A stretch of DNA of 64,000 bases, from positions 5,347,001 through 5,411,000 of the forward strand of contig WPIO01000017.1 in the NCBI GenBank assembly GCA_009760855.2, given 5' to 3'. Both the position numbers and the translations under genes were made by a program. Source of the stretch: Cristatella mucedo (lineage: Eukaryota; Bryozoa; Phylactolaemata; Cristatellidae). Under the pieces are notes generated by a model. It searched no databases, was not told the DNA's origin, and saw nothing but the letters and a program-made list of their open reading frames with translations. Positions 11,585-26,714 of the stretch are shown here, one piece after another (position 1 is the first letter of the stretch; each line of letters begins with the position of its first letter).

Positions 11585-14500
11585 TGTGTGTGTGTGCGCT
11601 TGTGTGTGTGTGTGTGCATGTACCTGTGCATGATTCAGTGCTAGCTAGTAGCCAAAGATCTTACACACAAGGTGGCCATGAGTGTGTTCCTGTTTGCTTT
11701 AGCATGCAGGCCATAGCACGATACATGTTTTCTTTTATATGCTTGATACCGTGCATGTTACTAAACCTTGGATACTGATTCTCTTTCAGCAAGTTGTAAG
11801 GCGCCTCGATAGGAATAAAGATCTTTTATGGCACTATACAAAGGACCTGCTCCTATTATTATTACATACCCTAGTCGATGCTCCATCTTAAATTGGACAT
11901 TGCAAAGGCAGCTTACCAAGCAGATATAGGGTTCCACATCCTTCAAGAGACGTCATTATGGGTATAAGATTTTCATCGTTTTCCAGGAATGTCATCACCT
12001 TCTTAAATATTCTGGAAGCAACATATTGCGACATAACCTGCAAGATACGACGCCACATTGCCACAAACAGGCTGCTAAGAGAGAGAAGGCTCAGCCATGC
12101 AAGCAGCTCAAGTGGTGAGTGCAAACCCTACCTCGGTGGCCAGATTGTTCAGGTGGTATACGAATGCAGGTACAGACAGGACGCTAATAGTAAGTTCCCT
12201 CAGCAGGTTGTCCGAAAATTCTGCGGCAATCACCGGTCTGCAAGCGACAATGCAGCAAGCGGCATTTTCCTTCAGCACACAGTGCCTGGACGACGCTGTT
12301 GCAATGCTTTACAAAACTCACGAGTGAAGCCGGAATGTGAACATGGACTGCAGGTGGACAATTCTGAAAAGCAACTGGCAAGAGATGTTCAAAGCACATT
12401 GAGCAGTTTTGGTCCATCCGGTGAAGCAGCGTCAGCTGCATCTGCATCAGGTCGACACAGACATTTCAAAGCCGGTCTTTCGAGTTTCACTCAGAAAAAG
12501 AATGTTCCTAGATATTGTGGCGTGCACAGGATTGAAATCTAAATGATTGATCACTTCTGTCCTGAACTAGAGGCTCGTGGCTCAGGCTCAGGGTGGGAGG
12601 AGCCAGGACTTACATGCAGGGGGAAAGAGCGTGTCAGTGAAAAATTATAGGATCAATCGCAGTTGCATATATCGCAATCGTCGTGCTTATTCGACACGAA
12701 CTCAGTGTTTGCTCGACTGAAGTAGGCAGCCCCTGGCAAACTACCCTTGTCCAAGCTTCTGCCTGGGCCGGATATAGGGGGCAGCCCAGGTCGCCACTTT
12801 CTATGGGGGGTGGGGTTGGCAATTGCCCCATGCCCACCCCTGGGCGCCGCCACTGGGCTCAGGGATGCAGAAAAAAATACCACCCAGCCCACCACCAACA
12901 GCCAGCAAAGCAGCAGCACACACGTAGACGTGATTGCACCGGAAGCTAGAATGCAGACATGGGTAGAGTGTCTCTGCTTGTTTTGCTCGATCTTTCGGCA
13001 GCTCTTGATACCACCGATCACAGAGTTCTTCTAGAGCCCCTCTCATCTCCCTTAGGCATCACTGGCACTGCTCTGCAGTGGTTCAGGTCCTATCTCAGTG
13101 GGAGACTCCAGAGTATTGACGTGAATGGACAAAGATCATCTGAGGTACCTCTGAAATAAGGGGTACCTCAGTGCTTCGTGCTAGGTCCGGTTCTTTTCAC
13201 GGTTTATACTCTGCCTCTTGCTGATGTGATTGCCAAACACAATCTAGGCTTTCACTTCTATGCGAATGACACTCAGTTGTACCTTTGCTTTGATCCCTCC
13301 CAGCCTTCGAGCACCTCAAATTCTCCCAACTCCCTTGCTGAATGTATTGATGAAATCCGCACCTGGATGGCAGCAAACTTTCTAAAACTAAGCGATAATA
13401 AAACTTTACTAGTTATGGCAAACCCAGTGCGATTCAGAAATTGGAAAGGCTGAAGCTCAAAATTGGCTCTGCCAGCATATCTCCTGCTGAATCAGCTCGA
13501 AATCTAGGTGTCATGTTCCAAAGTGACCTCTCATTAGACGACCACATCAGCTCCACAATCAAGTCTGCCTACTTTCACCTACATAACATTGCTAAAATTC
13601 GGGCTTGTTTAGATAAGGATACCACATCTAAGTTGGTCCATGCATTCGTGACATCCGGTCTCGACTTCTGCAACTCACTGCTTACTGGCCTACCGGCATG
13701 TGCGATCAGGCGATTGCAGCTGTTGAAAAACTCTGCAGCTAGGCTTGTCTGTCGTGAGCGTCGCAGTTGCCACATCACACCACTTCTCGCCGACCTGCAC
13801 TGGCTACCAGTCAAGCAACGGATTGACTTCGAGGTTTTGTCGCTCACTTTTAGGTCACTTCATTCTTTGGCTCCAGCTAATCTCTCAGATATACTCCCCA
13901 CCAGGCAAAGCATCGTACCACCTGCTTTTCGGAATCTAACAGTCTACCAATACCTCGTACAAACCTCAAATCCTTTGGAGACCGTGCATTTAATTCGTAT
14001 GCTCCCAAAGCCTGGAACTCCCTCCCGACCTGCGTCAAAACATCCCCTGACCTGACCATATTTAAAAAGAACTTAAAAACACACCTATTTAGGACAGCAT
14101 TTAGTGGGTCCCTGTGATTCGTCCTTCACGTGCTTATGCGTGCTAACACTGTGCATGCTGCCACTAACCACATTTGCATGCTGACCCTGTGCATGTCACC
14201 CCTAACCATATTATTCATTTTGTTTGTTTATCAAGCATGATATTACTCACCATTCAATTGCATTTCCCTTTGCAGCAAATGTAAAGTGCCTAGCGAGAGA
14301 TTGAGTTCTCTGAGGGCGCTTTATCAAGTGTATTATTATTATTATTATTATTATTATAAAGAGCTAGTGTGCTCCTTATGTGAGAAGCACTTGGCGAATC
14401 TTACCTCAGCAAAACGGTGGCGACAGCAGCCAGGCTTGCCGACTTCAATGTGGGATTATCTTGCCCAATGCCTCTTATGAGCAGCTCCTATGAGATGAGA

Positions 14501-17500
14501 AACAGTATTTGGAGCGGTCGTGGGCATCTGCTGACTTCCTTTGGCCGAAGAGCAAGCATTAACGCCCATGTTAACCACTGAACAACCACGAAATTTAGCA
14601 GTCAATGGTCAGCAGCAGCTCACAGGACAAGACGCCGGCAGCAATCACTTTAAGAAGAAATCTATAGAAGCCATACGATCGGCCGACAATGCACTGATCT
14701 AAGAAGAGACCAAAAACTGCCACTTGACATTCGGTAACCAGAAGCACAGACAGGTATGACCGTAACCGGATGTAAACTTCCCAAAAATTTGCCTGCTTTG
14801 CTCAGTGCTGACGACGACGACATGACAAAATCTAGGATGACTAGGATAGATTAGGACGACTCAGGGTGTGACCCGCGCATGCTTTCGAGCAAAGTATAAG
14901 ACCGAGGCTTATGGGCATACACAAAGATAGCATCCTCTGTGATGACGTGACAAACGGCAAACTGCTCACCAGTGGCCTCTAGTTCTTTGTCCAGTGCGGA
15001 CATGCATGGCACACCACAAAGTCAGTGTATACTGAAAGACCAAGCCATTGCGGCACCACGCTCTGAACAGGCATGGCCGAGAAAACTTACTGGGGGATGG
15101 GAGGATGGTCCAGCTGAGACTATAGTGGTCCCATGATGCATTTGTCTGGGTTGGGGCCATTACTGACAATCCCTTCATCTTGCCGATCTAGCTACACTGT
15201 TGCTGTTCAAACTCCTCTGCCTTTTCAGAATCCCTTGCTCTCTGATTTCTCGGTGGCCGCAGCAGCAGCCACCGAGCGACCGACATGTGGCCGGACAGGT
15301 GACATTGACTGCAGCAGTGTGAATGAGGGAGGGGCAAACGTAGGTGGCAATGGTACCGGCCTTGACGGCAGCGGTGGAGGATGCAGCAGTGACAGTGAGT
15401 AAGGCATCGGGAGTGGTGACAGTGGTGACGACCACGATGGCAGCAGCAGCAACAGTGTCGACTGAAGCAGTGGCAAAGGCAGCAGCAGCAACAGTAGCCA
15501 CACAAGCAGCAGCAGCTGCTGCTGCCTACCTTAAGACTTGTGTATAATGCTCCACCACTGACGAGAGAGCCCATGATGTTGTTGCACAGCTTGTTCATTC
15601 CGGGGCGTAGAGCATCGCCTGACAAACAGCTAGCGCTTACGACAGGCGATCAGGTCCCGCCGCATGGCACAAACTCAGAAACAGCATGCAAGGATCGAGG
15701 TCGATCGACACTGGCTAAAGGAGCCTCCGAGATGGTCTAGCAATCACCTGCTTTGCTTTGCAGCAGCCGCCAGGTGCTGGTGCTCGTCAAGGCAACGAGC
15801 ACGTGCAGATGCAGAGCGATCCGACGGTTGTCAGCGTGCAGCTCCGGCTGCAGCAGAGGAACAGAGAGAGAGAGAGAGAGAGGGTTGAGCGCGATGAGCG
15901 CCCACATTCTGCATTGCTGCATGCGCCCCGGCATTGCGGCAAGCACCACACTGCATTCGCTCTAATCCAAGAGGACTGAATTGGCTGCCGGACAAAAGGC
16001 CGACACTGTCAACGCCAGCGCCAGCCTCTACTCACAGTGACGATGCGTCATGCTGAGCTCCTAAGGATGCAATCATGCAAACCTAGAGCGCCACCTAGAG
16101 GTCCAGATACTTGTATGCGATAGCTATTAAAACGGGCGATGTTCAAATTGACTACGGCGAGTACTGAACGACAGACCCGATCAGGTGATGTGCTAAAGAA
16201 ACCTCGTTCAAGACCAGCTTCTACGCACAATCTTCTCATTCGCAATTGCAGGAGGCTGGAGCAGGCTGGAGCTGGCTGCGGCCATCCACAGTCCGCTGCC
16301 AGCTCTCTCACTGTACCGCTGCAGCAGCTCCTCGGTGCACTGCTGCTGCAGCTGTGGGAGCTGGTACAGCTGGTCCGAGCATGGCGCTGGACTGTCACGT
16401 GGCGACTACGAGCTGCATGGAGGGTGGGAGAGGTAGACAGACGGTAAGAAAGAAGGGCACTGAAATAGGCCAAGCGAGCTCACCTTCAGCCTCCGAAGCT
16501 GCTCGCAGCTGAGCATGCACACGTGCTTTACGTGCTCTATCCAGCGCAGCGACGTGTCCTTGGCCATTAGGACCGACAGGTAGTTGATCTGCAAAGCAGC
16601 GATTTGCCGAAGCTGTGGCCCAACGAGACGACCGGTACGGCCCCGGATGTGAGCTTTAGAGGTAAGGCATTAGCACTTCAACACCCGGAGGGGGTAGCAG
16701 GTTCGAGTCCTGCACAACAGGCAATCCTGCATTGCCAGCAGCAAGCAGGTAATAGCTGCTACGGCTCTCGTGCTGCTATGCAAACGATGCTGTTAAATCA
16801 GCTACATTTTACTTAAATAATTAGGCAGCCCAGTGGCCGGTGCCTTCTACTGACGGAGCAGGAGCAGCCCACTCATGTGCCAGAGTAGCTAGCTAGCTAG
16901 CAAGCACACCAGCGAGCCAGCTACCTTGGCATTTTCGGCCTCCAGCGAGTGCACGATGTACTTGCACAGGCAGTCGAGTCTCTACAATTGAACGAAGTGG
17001 AGATGGGCCAGCATCCGATGGGTGCTGACCGACACTAAAGCAATCACAAGCAAGAAGACCAGATTGATATGCCGACCAAAATCGAGGTGGCGATGTCGCA
17101 AATGTATGCTAGCAATAATAGATGGGAGAAACGTTGCCTGAAAAAAGTAGGAGAAAAGGGCAACACGTGCATCAAGCAATACACGTTGCAGAACTTTTTG
17201 TTTTGAGATTTGTCGATACGGCTGCCTTGATTTTTTATACACTTTTACGCTCAATTTTTTCGCAGGTTTTAACTCTTGCATCACTGCAGTGCATGGCCCA
17301 TTGCTGAACATCTATGCAATATGCTATGCATCATCCCACAAGAGAAACGCATTCAACACTGCCTTAAAAGTTCGGAAGGAGTTAGCCAGCCAACCGTGCC
17401 CTGGTAACCAGCTCCTCAGCACCGTGGCAGCATGATAATCAAAGACTCGCGTTCTGCAATTTTTATTCGGTTGGCCAATTCGGTGGGTATGGCTGACCTC

Positions 17501-20150
17501 GAAGACCTGAACCATCTTGCTACGTGGCAAATAGCAGCTCTGAATATGCAGCTGCCTACACCAACGATTACTCGCATTAACTAGAAGTGTACTAAAGAGA
17601 ACACAAGCTTAACTACTCAAAGCCAATGATTGACAGCCAGCCATGGAATAATTGGTTCAAAGCCCCAGCCTCTGCTGACCAGCCGAGCTGCTACAATATC
17701 GAGCGTCTGCAGTGGCTTCAAATGATGCCCTAGGCAAGCTGCCACGAAGTGAATTACAACAATCCAGCTGGGAAGTTAGTTAGCATCGCCCAAACTTACT
17801 GCTCCATCATCAAGCAATGTATGCCTATTCCTAACAGCTTTTTAAATCCCGTCAAGCCAAGGAATACCGTGATGGCAGTCAGGAGTGATTTCCAGGCTTT
17901 GGGAGCATATCAACTCAATGGATGGTTTCCAAAGCATTAGACGTTGTTCAGAGGCAAAGCTACACTACTTGAGTAAGAATAGCAGGTGGAACGATGCCTG
18001 GCCTGAATGGGAAGTAGTTCCAATAGGTAGAGGGAGAGAATGGAGAGATCTAAAGGTGAGTGCCAGAAATTGAAGTCGATAAGCTTCTTGATGGGGGCGG
18101 ATGCAAGTAGGAGAGGTGGTGTAATGTGGGAGTGGCAATGCTCACGACAGACAAGCCTGGCTTTAGAGTTTTGCATCAATTGCAAGTGCCTGATTGCAGA
18201 GGCCGGATGACATGCCGAGTAGTGAATATCAGAAGTCGAGGATGGGATGCCACAAATGCATGGACTAACTTGGATGGAACTCTTGTCTAAGCCGGCCCTA
18301 ATTTTTGATAATGCTATATAGCTGAAAGCAGGCAATCTAGACTGTGGTGCTGATACTGCCGTCAAGTGAACTGTCCCTTTTTTGAAATAGGCCAGCCAAA
18401 TTTCAAACAGATGCTACAGAAGATAAGCTGGCCCAGCCCATTTTGAGGGTTAGGAATTCCAATTTCTGAGTAATACTTGGTTTTCGCATACCTGGTAAGT
18501 TTTATCGAGTTGCCGTTAGTCACAATGTGCCCAGTTTCAGAACACACAAGTGCAGAAAGCACTCATTAGGACAGCACAAAGGCTGATAAGAATATGTAGG
18601 CTTTCAGCTTCTTTTTTCTAAATTCGCCATAATCAAGGAGGTAGCATGATGTCACTCAGTAGTGAGTTCAAGGCTTAGGAAGCATAATAACTTAAGGCAC
18701 AGTCTCAAAAGAAATTTGAAGCTAGTTAGAGGCACAAGCAATCGACCCGAATCAGAAGAGCAGGTGATGCGACAGGAGGCCTGAGGTGAAACTAATAGAG
18801 ATTTTGTAGGTCAGCAAAAGAGATTGGGTGAACATAAAAGTGAGTGACAGAGTCTGGAAGCCGATTAGCTACTTGGTGGTTAGCTAGGGCAGATTGGTGG
18901 GAAGTGATGTAATGTGGCAATTGTGACATCGACGAAAATCAAGCCTCACTGCCGACTTTGCAACAACTGTGAGCAACTTAAAGTATTTGCACGAAGACCA
19001 GTATGTAACGAATTACAGAAGTCTAGTCAAGATGTCACGAATGCAGGGACCAGCATGGCTGTGGTGCCCTTATCTATGCAAGCCCGAATATTTGCAATAT
19101 AACTTAGGTGAAAGTAGGCAGAGTTGACTCTGGAGCAGAAGTTCTCATCACTCGGTGAAATTCATTTTGGAGGAAGACGCACTGATTGCATGTAGAGACT
19201 AAACAAGATGAGCTGGACGAGCCGATTTGAGGAGGTCGGCTTTCATGTTTCTAAGTAACACTTGGCTTTCCCATAATTAGAAAGTCGGTTTTGCCATCAC
19301 TCAACTTGGTAAAGTTTGCTACCGGCCAAGTGCAAATGTTAGCAATACATGCAACAAGCTAGCTGAGAGTTAAAACCTCTCTTGAGATGCAGGAAGGCGG
19401 GGAAGGATCAACACACAAATACGACTGTAAGTGTCATTTGCACAAAAATGAAAGATTATATTGTGCTTGGCGATTACATCGGCAAGAGGGAGCAATATTA
19501 ATATGGATCCCAGGGGTCACACCATACTACTAAGGTTCACTGGGTGACTGTTGGCAATTGACAAGAGTTGTAGAGGCTTGTCTGGCACTGATCCTTATTT
19601 ATTCTGCCGGTTTGGTAGAGATAGCAACGGAATACTGCCACGGGAAGCAAACCCTTTCAAGTCTTCAAAAGTAAGTTGACATAGCCAAGTTGTCTACTGC
19701 CTAGGGCAAGCCCGGTCAATTCATACGTGAGAATAAAACTTTTTTTGCTATCACCTTGATACTATTTATGGCCTGATTGTAGCCTATGAGATGATGTATT
19801 GAAATAGAAACAATCCTATCATTTGTACCGACATCTTGCTATAGGTTTAATCCCACTCTTGCATTACGACATCCTTTGACTTGACCACATTTAAAAATTA
19901 ATTAAAAATGCACCTATTTATCACAGCATTTAGTGGGTCCCTGTGATTCGACTTTTATGTGCTTATGTGTGCTGACACCGTGCATGCTTCAACTAACTGC
20001 ACTTGCATGCTGACCGAGTACACGTCACCCCTAACCACGTTATTCATGTTTCTTATTGAGCATTCTACCACTAACCATTCAATCGTATTTCCTTTGCAGC
20101 AAATGTAAAGCGCTTGAGTTCTCTGAGGGCGCTTTATCAAGTGTGTTATT

Positions 20151-20181
<31 letters not shown>

Positions 20182-22751
20182 GATGTGTCGGGTTGCAAGA
20201 AAGTAGCAGAACTAATGCAATTAAGTTACTATCAGAATAATCCTTATGTTAAAATCAGATGGATGCCGTCGGCGAGCCAGTAGAAAAACAAAACAAGCAC
20301 GCCCAAGCAGACGTCCTTGGCAGGATGTCAGAAAATTTTCTAGAGAAGCATGGAAGATAGTAGCATGGAAAATCACAGCACAAAACAGTCGGCCGAGCGA
20401 GCTGCGGTAAAAGGCATAGCTGAGTCGAAGGAGATGGGTGCAGTCCATTTTAGGCCTACCTGACAGGGATATGTCGGGCTTCAATCACCTAGGAATCACT
20501 GGCCCGAAAAAGGTCAAGGCTCAGCACCCCTTAGCAAACCCCCTAGCAAACAGTTAAATAATCCCTGTGTATACACGGTACCAGTTTATTCTGCAGCCAC
20601 TTTCTGCTTAGAGAGGGGTGTCAAAATTCCTACTAGTGAAGCTAGTGCAGATTGATTAGATCGTAATATTTTAAGCTCATACTAGACTGTGTACGAGATT
20701 TTAAAATGCTCAGCGACCGAAGATCACCTGTCGTATGACTAAATGCCAAACACATTCGTCTCGAGTAAGAGCGATCCTAGAACTTGCCATTTTCTGGTCG
20801 AGAACTAGCAGCAGAAGACTGCTTCTGCAGCTAGCCATCACGTCCGATGCATATCCAAGATTAGGAGCTGTCTTCCAGTGGCTTGCAAAAATTTAACTAG
20901 CTCCTTAGTTCTGTCTCGGCTTGATTATTGTAATTCCCTATTGGCTGGGCTACCAAAAAAGCGATTAGGCCACTGCAGCTGACTATGAATATGGCTGCAA
21001 GGCTAGTCTTCAAGTCCCAGAAGTTTGAGCACGTGTCTCCTTTGCTAAAAGAGCTAAGATGGATGCCGGTTGACCAACGGATTCTGAGCAAGGTTCTTAC
21101 GTTGACCCACAAGGCCCACCACGGCTTGGCTCCTTTGTACCTAGCTGAACTGCTGCATCAGTTTCAGCCTGTTCGCTCCCTCAGGTCCTGTGTGGACAAT
21201 AAATTAGCTGTCCCATTCCTCCGCTTAAAGACCATTGACGACAGAAGCTTTAGTTCTGCAGTTCCTAGGCTGTGGAACTCGCTACCACAATTCTTACGCA
21301 ATGACAACTACTCTCATACTGCCGACTATGGCTCATCCTTTTCAGCGGTCCTGAGCTGCTACTTTCATGCTACTCACTACCTCAACTGCTCTCCTGACTC
21401 TGCTATGCTTCCCACTTTCTCTTTGTTGCGTGAGACGAAGTCTGTTGGCTACCGAATGCGTACTGAAAGCCGCTCAGACTGTGAGTGCGCTACACGAAAC
21501 TCTCCTGCGTAACACCCACATAGTCTTTATGACTTTGTGGAGTTACAGACAGAGATACATCACATTACATTGAGCAATCAAAACTACCGTTTTCCAGAAT
21601 TCAACACAAAGCTTTAAGCATTGCCTTACAATTCCAACCTACAAGCCCGAGCCGAATTTAGGAACTGTGCCCGAAAGTGTGAGAATGGTTGAGTTAAAAT
21701 CTGGTGCCGAGCTGCAACCATTGTCTAATGTGGTCAGCTACCAGAGACTGCACATGCTGCTTGACATACGGTCACACAAAAGGAATTTCCACAAAAAGAA
21801 TTTCCCTCGGCCCTGGATGGATTGAGCTCGGCACTGTTTAATGTGTGGTGCCTTTTGATCTCTCTACACATGTGCGAATTTCACAGAGGGTTGCAAGCTT
21901 CAATTACAGACACAAGGGCAGTTCAACCAAAAGAAGCTTCACTGTCCACATACGGTGGCGGCAGGGGTTTTAGCAAAGCATAACAATCACTCAGTAAGCT
22001 GTTAGCACCGAAGTACAGAGACAATGCCATGATGCTGCCATATGACCGCAGCCCAACCGTAGCCCAACCGTAGCCGACCGCTGGCAGCAGCGTGAGGGGG
22101 TATCAGGCTGCCACATGATGGCAGATTGGCTGTCTGACGATTAGAAAATGGACAAAGATACCCATCACGAACAGCAACAAGCATTTGTGACCGAGCATGA
22201 TTAGGCATCGAAGACACGACAATACATGTGCATGTGCAATACGTACCAATGCTGCTGGCAAACCCAAACCATGGCAGTCAGCTTTGTAGACAAAAGCCAG
22301 GTACCTCCACACTGCACGGAATGCATCAGAAGCTACAATTTCCAAGCAGTGCACTGTGGATAATTGGGTAGGGGTGAGCTGTGGCAGAGAAATGGAAGGC
22401 TGAAGGTCATGCGCATAGCCACTTTACAATTCAAGCAAGCACTTTTGCTGGATTCTGTTTCACCTTCAGACCAGCAATGACACATTGAAAGTAGGGTATA
22501 GTGATAACAGTCAAAACACCATGCTGTCAGCAGCATTCAAAGCTGAGTCTCCAGAAAAACGAAAATGAGAGAGAGGAAGATAGGAGGCAAAAGAGGGAGA
22601 GGAGAGAGGGCAAACCACAACTCTTGCACAATACAGCAGCATACTGCACAGTACATAAGCAGACAGGCTAAGTGCCATTGCTCTCTCTCTCTCTCCCTCT
22701 CTCTCTCATTCCTGTAGTATATACTGTATATGTAGGCATATATATATGTGT

Positions 22752-22788
<37 letters not shown>

Positions 22789-25700
22789 TCGGTAACGATG
22801 GCAGCAAATCAGAAAAAAGAGCACCACAACAAATGCACTACAAGCTACTACAATAACTGCATTCACATAGCCTAAATATCCTTACGTTTCTAGCATAGAT
22901 GCACTTTTGTGCATGCACTAATTCACTGGGAGCAATACCAGGATCATGCAAAGAAGAACAGAAACGTTGACATTGGTAGAGGCAGCACTGAGAAATGCAG
23001 ATGGAGCATGTTGGCAGATAGCCACAGGGGACATCCTGTCAGGTCAGTCTAAAGGAAGCCAGCTAGCTTTCCCAGTTTCTTCTGCCTATTGCATCCACGT
23101 CTCCCCGACTACATTCATAAACACAGAAGTGCTGATCAGCTTCCACCACAATCTTGTTAACGATAGTACACACATGCTTAGAATACAAACATACACTCAA
23201 TGTAAAAAAATCCTTATTATTATTAGCAGCATGGAAGCAGCTGCTGTGGCTGCACATTTGTTCAGGCAATAAGGAGGGTTTTCTACTATACCAGACACGC
23301 AAAAGTTATGCACAGCATGTGAAAAGATTTATTGACAGTCAAAAACAAACACATGTGCTGCTGGCATGTACGTGGTTAGTGTGATGTCATCCCGCCACAA
23401 TTCTATATGACCAGCATTGTCTGACCAGGCATAGAGGCCATCAGCTTCTGCAGTCTCTTAAATATGAAAATAATTCATTTGCATAGTGCCCCAAGAGAAC
23501 TTGATCTCTATTCAGGTGCTTCACATATGCCTCGGGGCTCGAGCCCACAACCTCAGCCAGACCTTGGCCGGGGCGAGCACCTTGACTGCTGGACCAAACC
23601 AGCCAGTCTCTTCTGCTGAATCACATTTCACAGGGCCAGAGTATTACTGAAAAGGTTGCCTAATGGCGTAGACCAAACGGTCCGCTTCAGCTGCCTGTCA
23701 ATATCACTCCACAGTCGTTCTATGGAGCTCAAATCAGGCGACTGGCTGGGCCAGTGAATCAGCACCAAACAAGGATTCATCAAAAAGTATATTACCGGCC
23801 CGACAGTGTGCCTAGCTAGGGTCGTCATCTAGCTCCAAAATGTAGCGACCTCCAAGCAGAGTATTTGAGCTTTGAAATCCAATTGCTTAACCAACAATAA
23901 CATTAGTAAAGTCCTTTTTGACAAATCCTTGTTTGGTGCTGATTCAATGTTTTGGTGTCTGCTTTTGCTGCTATTTTGCTTTAGTTTGATGATGGGAGCA
24001 TCCTCATAGCTCACAAACAAAATTTAAATTGGCAGAAGGATGAGACCCGAATGCATGCACAGAAGACATCAATGAAAGACCAGCGCCAGATGCAATAGTT
24101 CTCAGGGTTGACATTGCATGAAGGATACACACGAATGCAATACTAATTATAGCAATAAAATAATTCAAAACTTAAATAGCACTTCAGGGGAACTAAATCT
24201 TTCTCTAGGTAATATACATATGAAAGGCACAAAGCAACAATTGTGTAGCCCTGAACAGTTGCTTTCCTCAGCTCACTCTACAATGGTGCTAACTCCATGT
24301 CTGTGGCTATAGCAGCAGTAAACTCAGTGACCAGTGGTGAAATGAGGTCTAAATTCTCATCAGCATCCGTTTGCTGCTCCTAGTGGGGGAAGGGTTGAGT
24401 CACCGTTACACTACAACTGTGGCTAGTAGTGAGTACTGACACTGTGGCTAATAATTAGCAGCTTGCTGACAGCATGCAGACGAGACTCATCACATAACTC
24501 ACCTGGCTTCAGGATAGGCTTGTATCCGTCCGACTCCTGAACACCGTCTAGATTAAGTACAAGGTCTAATTCTTGCCTGAAGAACAGCAATTTAATGGTG
24601 TCACGCTCATCAAACTAGCAGCATAAGCAGCTGACAGTGACTGCTCTGACCAGTAGCAGCTGCCACAACTGCAATGATGCTGAACAATAATGTCTAGGCA
24701 GTGTCCACCATGCAAGAAAGCAACGCTCGGCAGCCTCATCTGCACTTGAATGGCCGAAAACTTTCCTGAATTGAATGACGATAAAACCAACTTACTAGTC
24801 GACAGAAAACGTAGCAAGACTCTGAAATTGGAAAACCGATCCCTCAAAGTAGGCTCGGCCAGAATAACTCCTGTAGTATCTGCACACAATCTAGTGTCCT
24901 GTTACAAAGAGATCTTTCACTAGACAACCGAATCGGCTCCACGGTCAAGTCTGCCTACTTTCAGTTACACAATATTGCAAAAAGTCGGGCCTGCTGAGGC
25001 CGGGTGAGCACATCCAAGTTATTTCCTGCATTTGTGACAGCCTGTCTCGATATTTGCATCTCACTTCCTGCCGGTCTTCTGGCACCTGCAACAAGGCACT
25101 TACAGTTTGTGCAAAAATCTTCAACCAGGTTTGTCCATCGTGATGGTCAGAGTTTCCACATTACAACATTTCTCACCAACCTGCAATGGCCCTCCATCAA
25201 GCAGCGCATCATCTTCGAGGTTTTGCAACTCACTTTTAGGTCCCCTCATTCTCTTGCTCTGGCTTGCCTATCCGAACTACTTCTTAATCAAGCTAGGCAT
25301 TATACCGTCTACTATTCCGACTCAAGTCGTTTAGCTGTGCCTCGAACAAACCTCCAATCATATGGAGACCGTGCCTTTAGTTCATATGCTCCCAAAGCCT
25401 GGGCTCACTCCCGACTGATGTTACAACAGCCCCTGATTTGACGATATTCAAAAAGAAGCTAAAATTACACATGTTCCTTGCAGAATTTGCTGGATCCTTG
25501 TGTATTATCCGTCATAGGCTTACGAGTGCTAAGACTGTATGCGTGCTATCACCAACCATGGTGATATGCTGCCTTTATTGCCTATGCAAAGTGCCTAGAA
25601 AGAAATTTAGCTCTCTGAGGATGTATTAATGTACAAATGTATTAATAGTATCATCATTATTAAGCACAGGTACACCAGTGTGTCATCTGCATAAAAATGA

Positions 25701-26639
25701 AAACCTAGATTGTGCTTAGCGATTACATTGCCAAGAGGGAGAGAATAGATTGTTAAAAGAAGTGGACCAAACGCAGATCCCTCGTGTACCTATACTTTAG
25801 AGGTGCTTCGGGTAACTGTTGCCCCGTGACATTAATGTTTCAGAATGTCCCACTGAGATGAGAGTTGAAGCATTACAGTATAGAGCAAGCGATGCCCAGG
25901 CGAGATGAGAGGCACTTGAAATGGTCTTCGAGATCAATAGTATCAAACACCACCGAAAGATCAACCAAAATAAGTACAAAAACTCTTCCTAGGTATGCAT
26001 TTCTGAGGTCGTTATACATGGGCAGCAGTAGTCAGTCGGTGAAATGATTACACCTGAAATACGACTAGCGGGTACTTCCTAGGTTTGAAGCTTTGATAAA
26101 AAAGTTAAGTTGGTCTTCACTACTTGTGCAGAGTCTTTTATAGGAGCTGCAGCAAGGAGACTGGGAGGAAGTTGCTTTAGTTGCCCTGATCTCGTGTTGC
26201 CTTCGTAATGAGGGGCCAAACAAAAGCCTTTTTAAAAGGTGCCAGGACAAGAGCTGAGGCTAAAGACACATTTACCATGTTTGTTATGCATGGCAGGAGC
26301 AGATCTATGCATCTCAGATGAAGAACAATTGGTATAAGGTTTAGAGGGCTTTTAGTCTTCTTAGATCTTAAAGGAACTTTTGGTACATTGGAGGCAATAG
26401 ACTATTGCCACGTTAGCCAGGAAAGACTTGTCTTCTGATCATAGCACTCTAGCCTATGCACAGCAGTTGAGGTGCTCGCCTTTACTGAACGAGCTCAAGA
26501 GGTGAATGCACTTGATGATCAAGGTCGTGGCCTCGAGCCCTTCGACAGATGTGAGGTGCCTGGATAGAGATTAAGTTCTCTCATGGTGCTATGCAAGTTA
26601 AATTAATTATATTTATGCATTTTATTTAATCTCTCTATC

Positions 26640-26714
<75 letters not shown>

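Noticed and set aside
13441-14055. 204-codon frame as a host gene
   Set aside because: It is the C-terminal part of LINE-A reverse transcriptase and recurs at 58072-58434.
15175-15625. Ala/Cys-rich open frames on both strands
   Set aside because: Trinucleotide repeat artefacts. Only 15530-15618 is coding (UBE3B exon 8).
22002-22217. Minus-strand open frame just downstream of UBE3B exon 4
   Set aside because: It continues past the exon 4 donor into intron; only 22247-22353 aligns with UBE3B.
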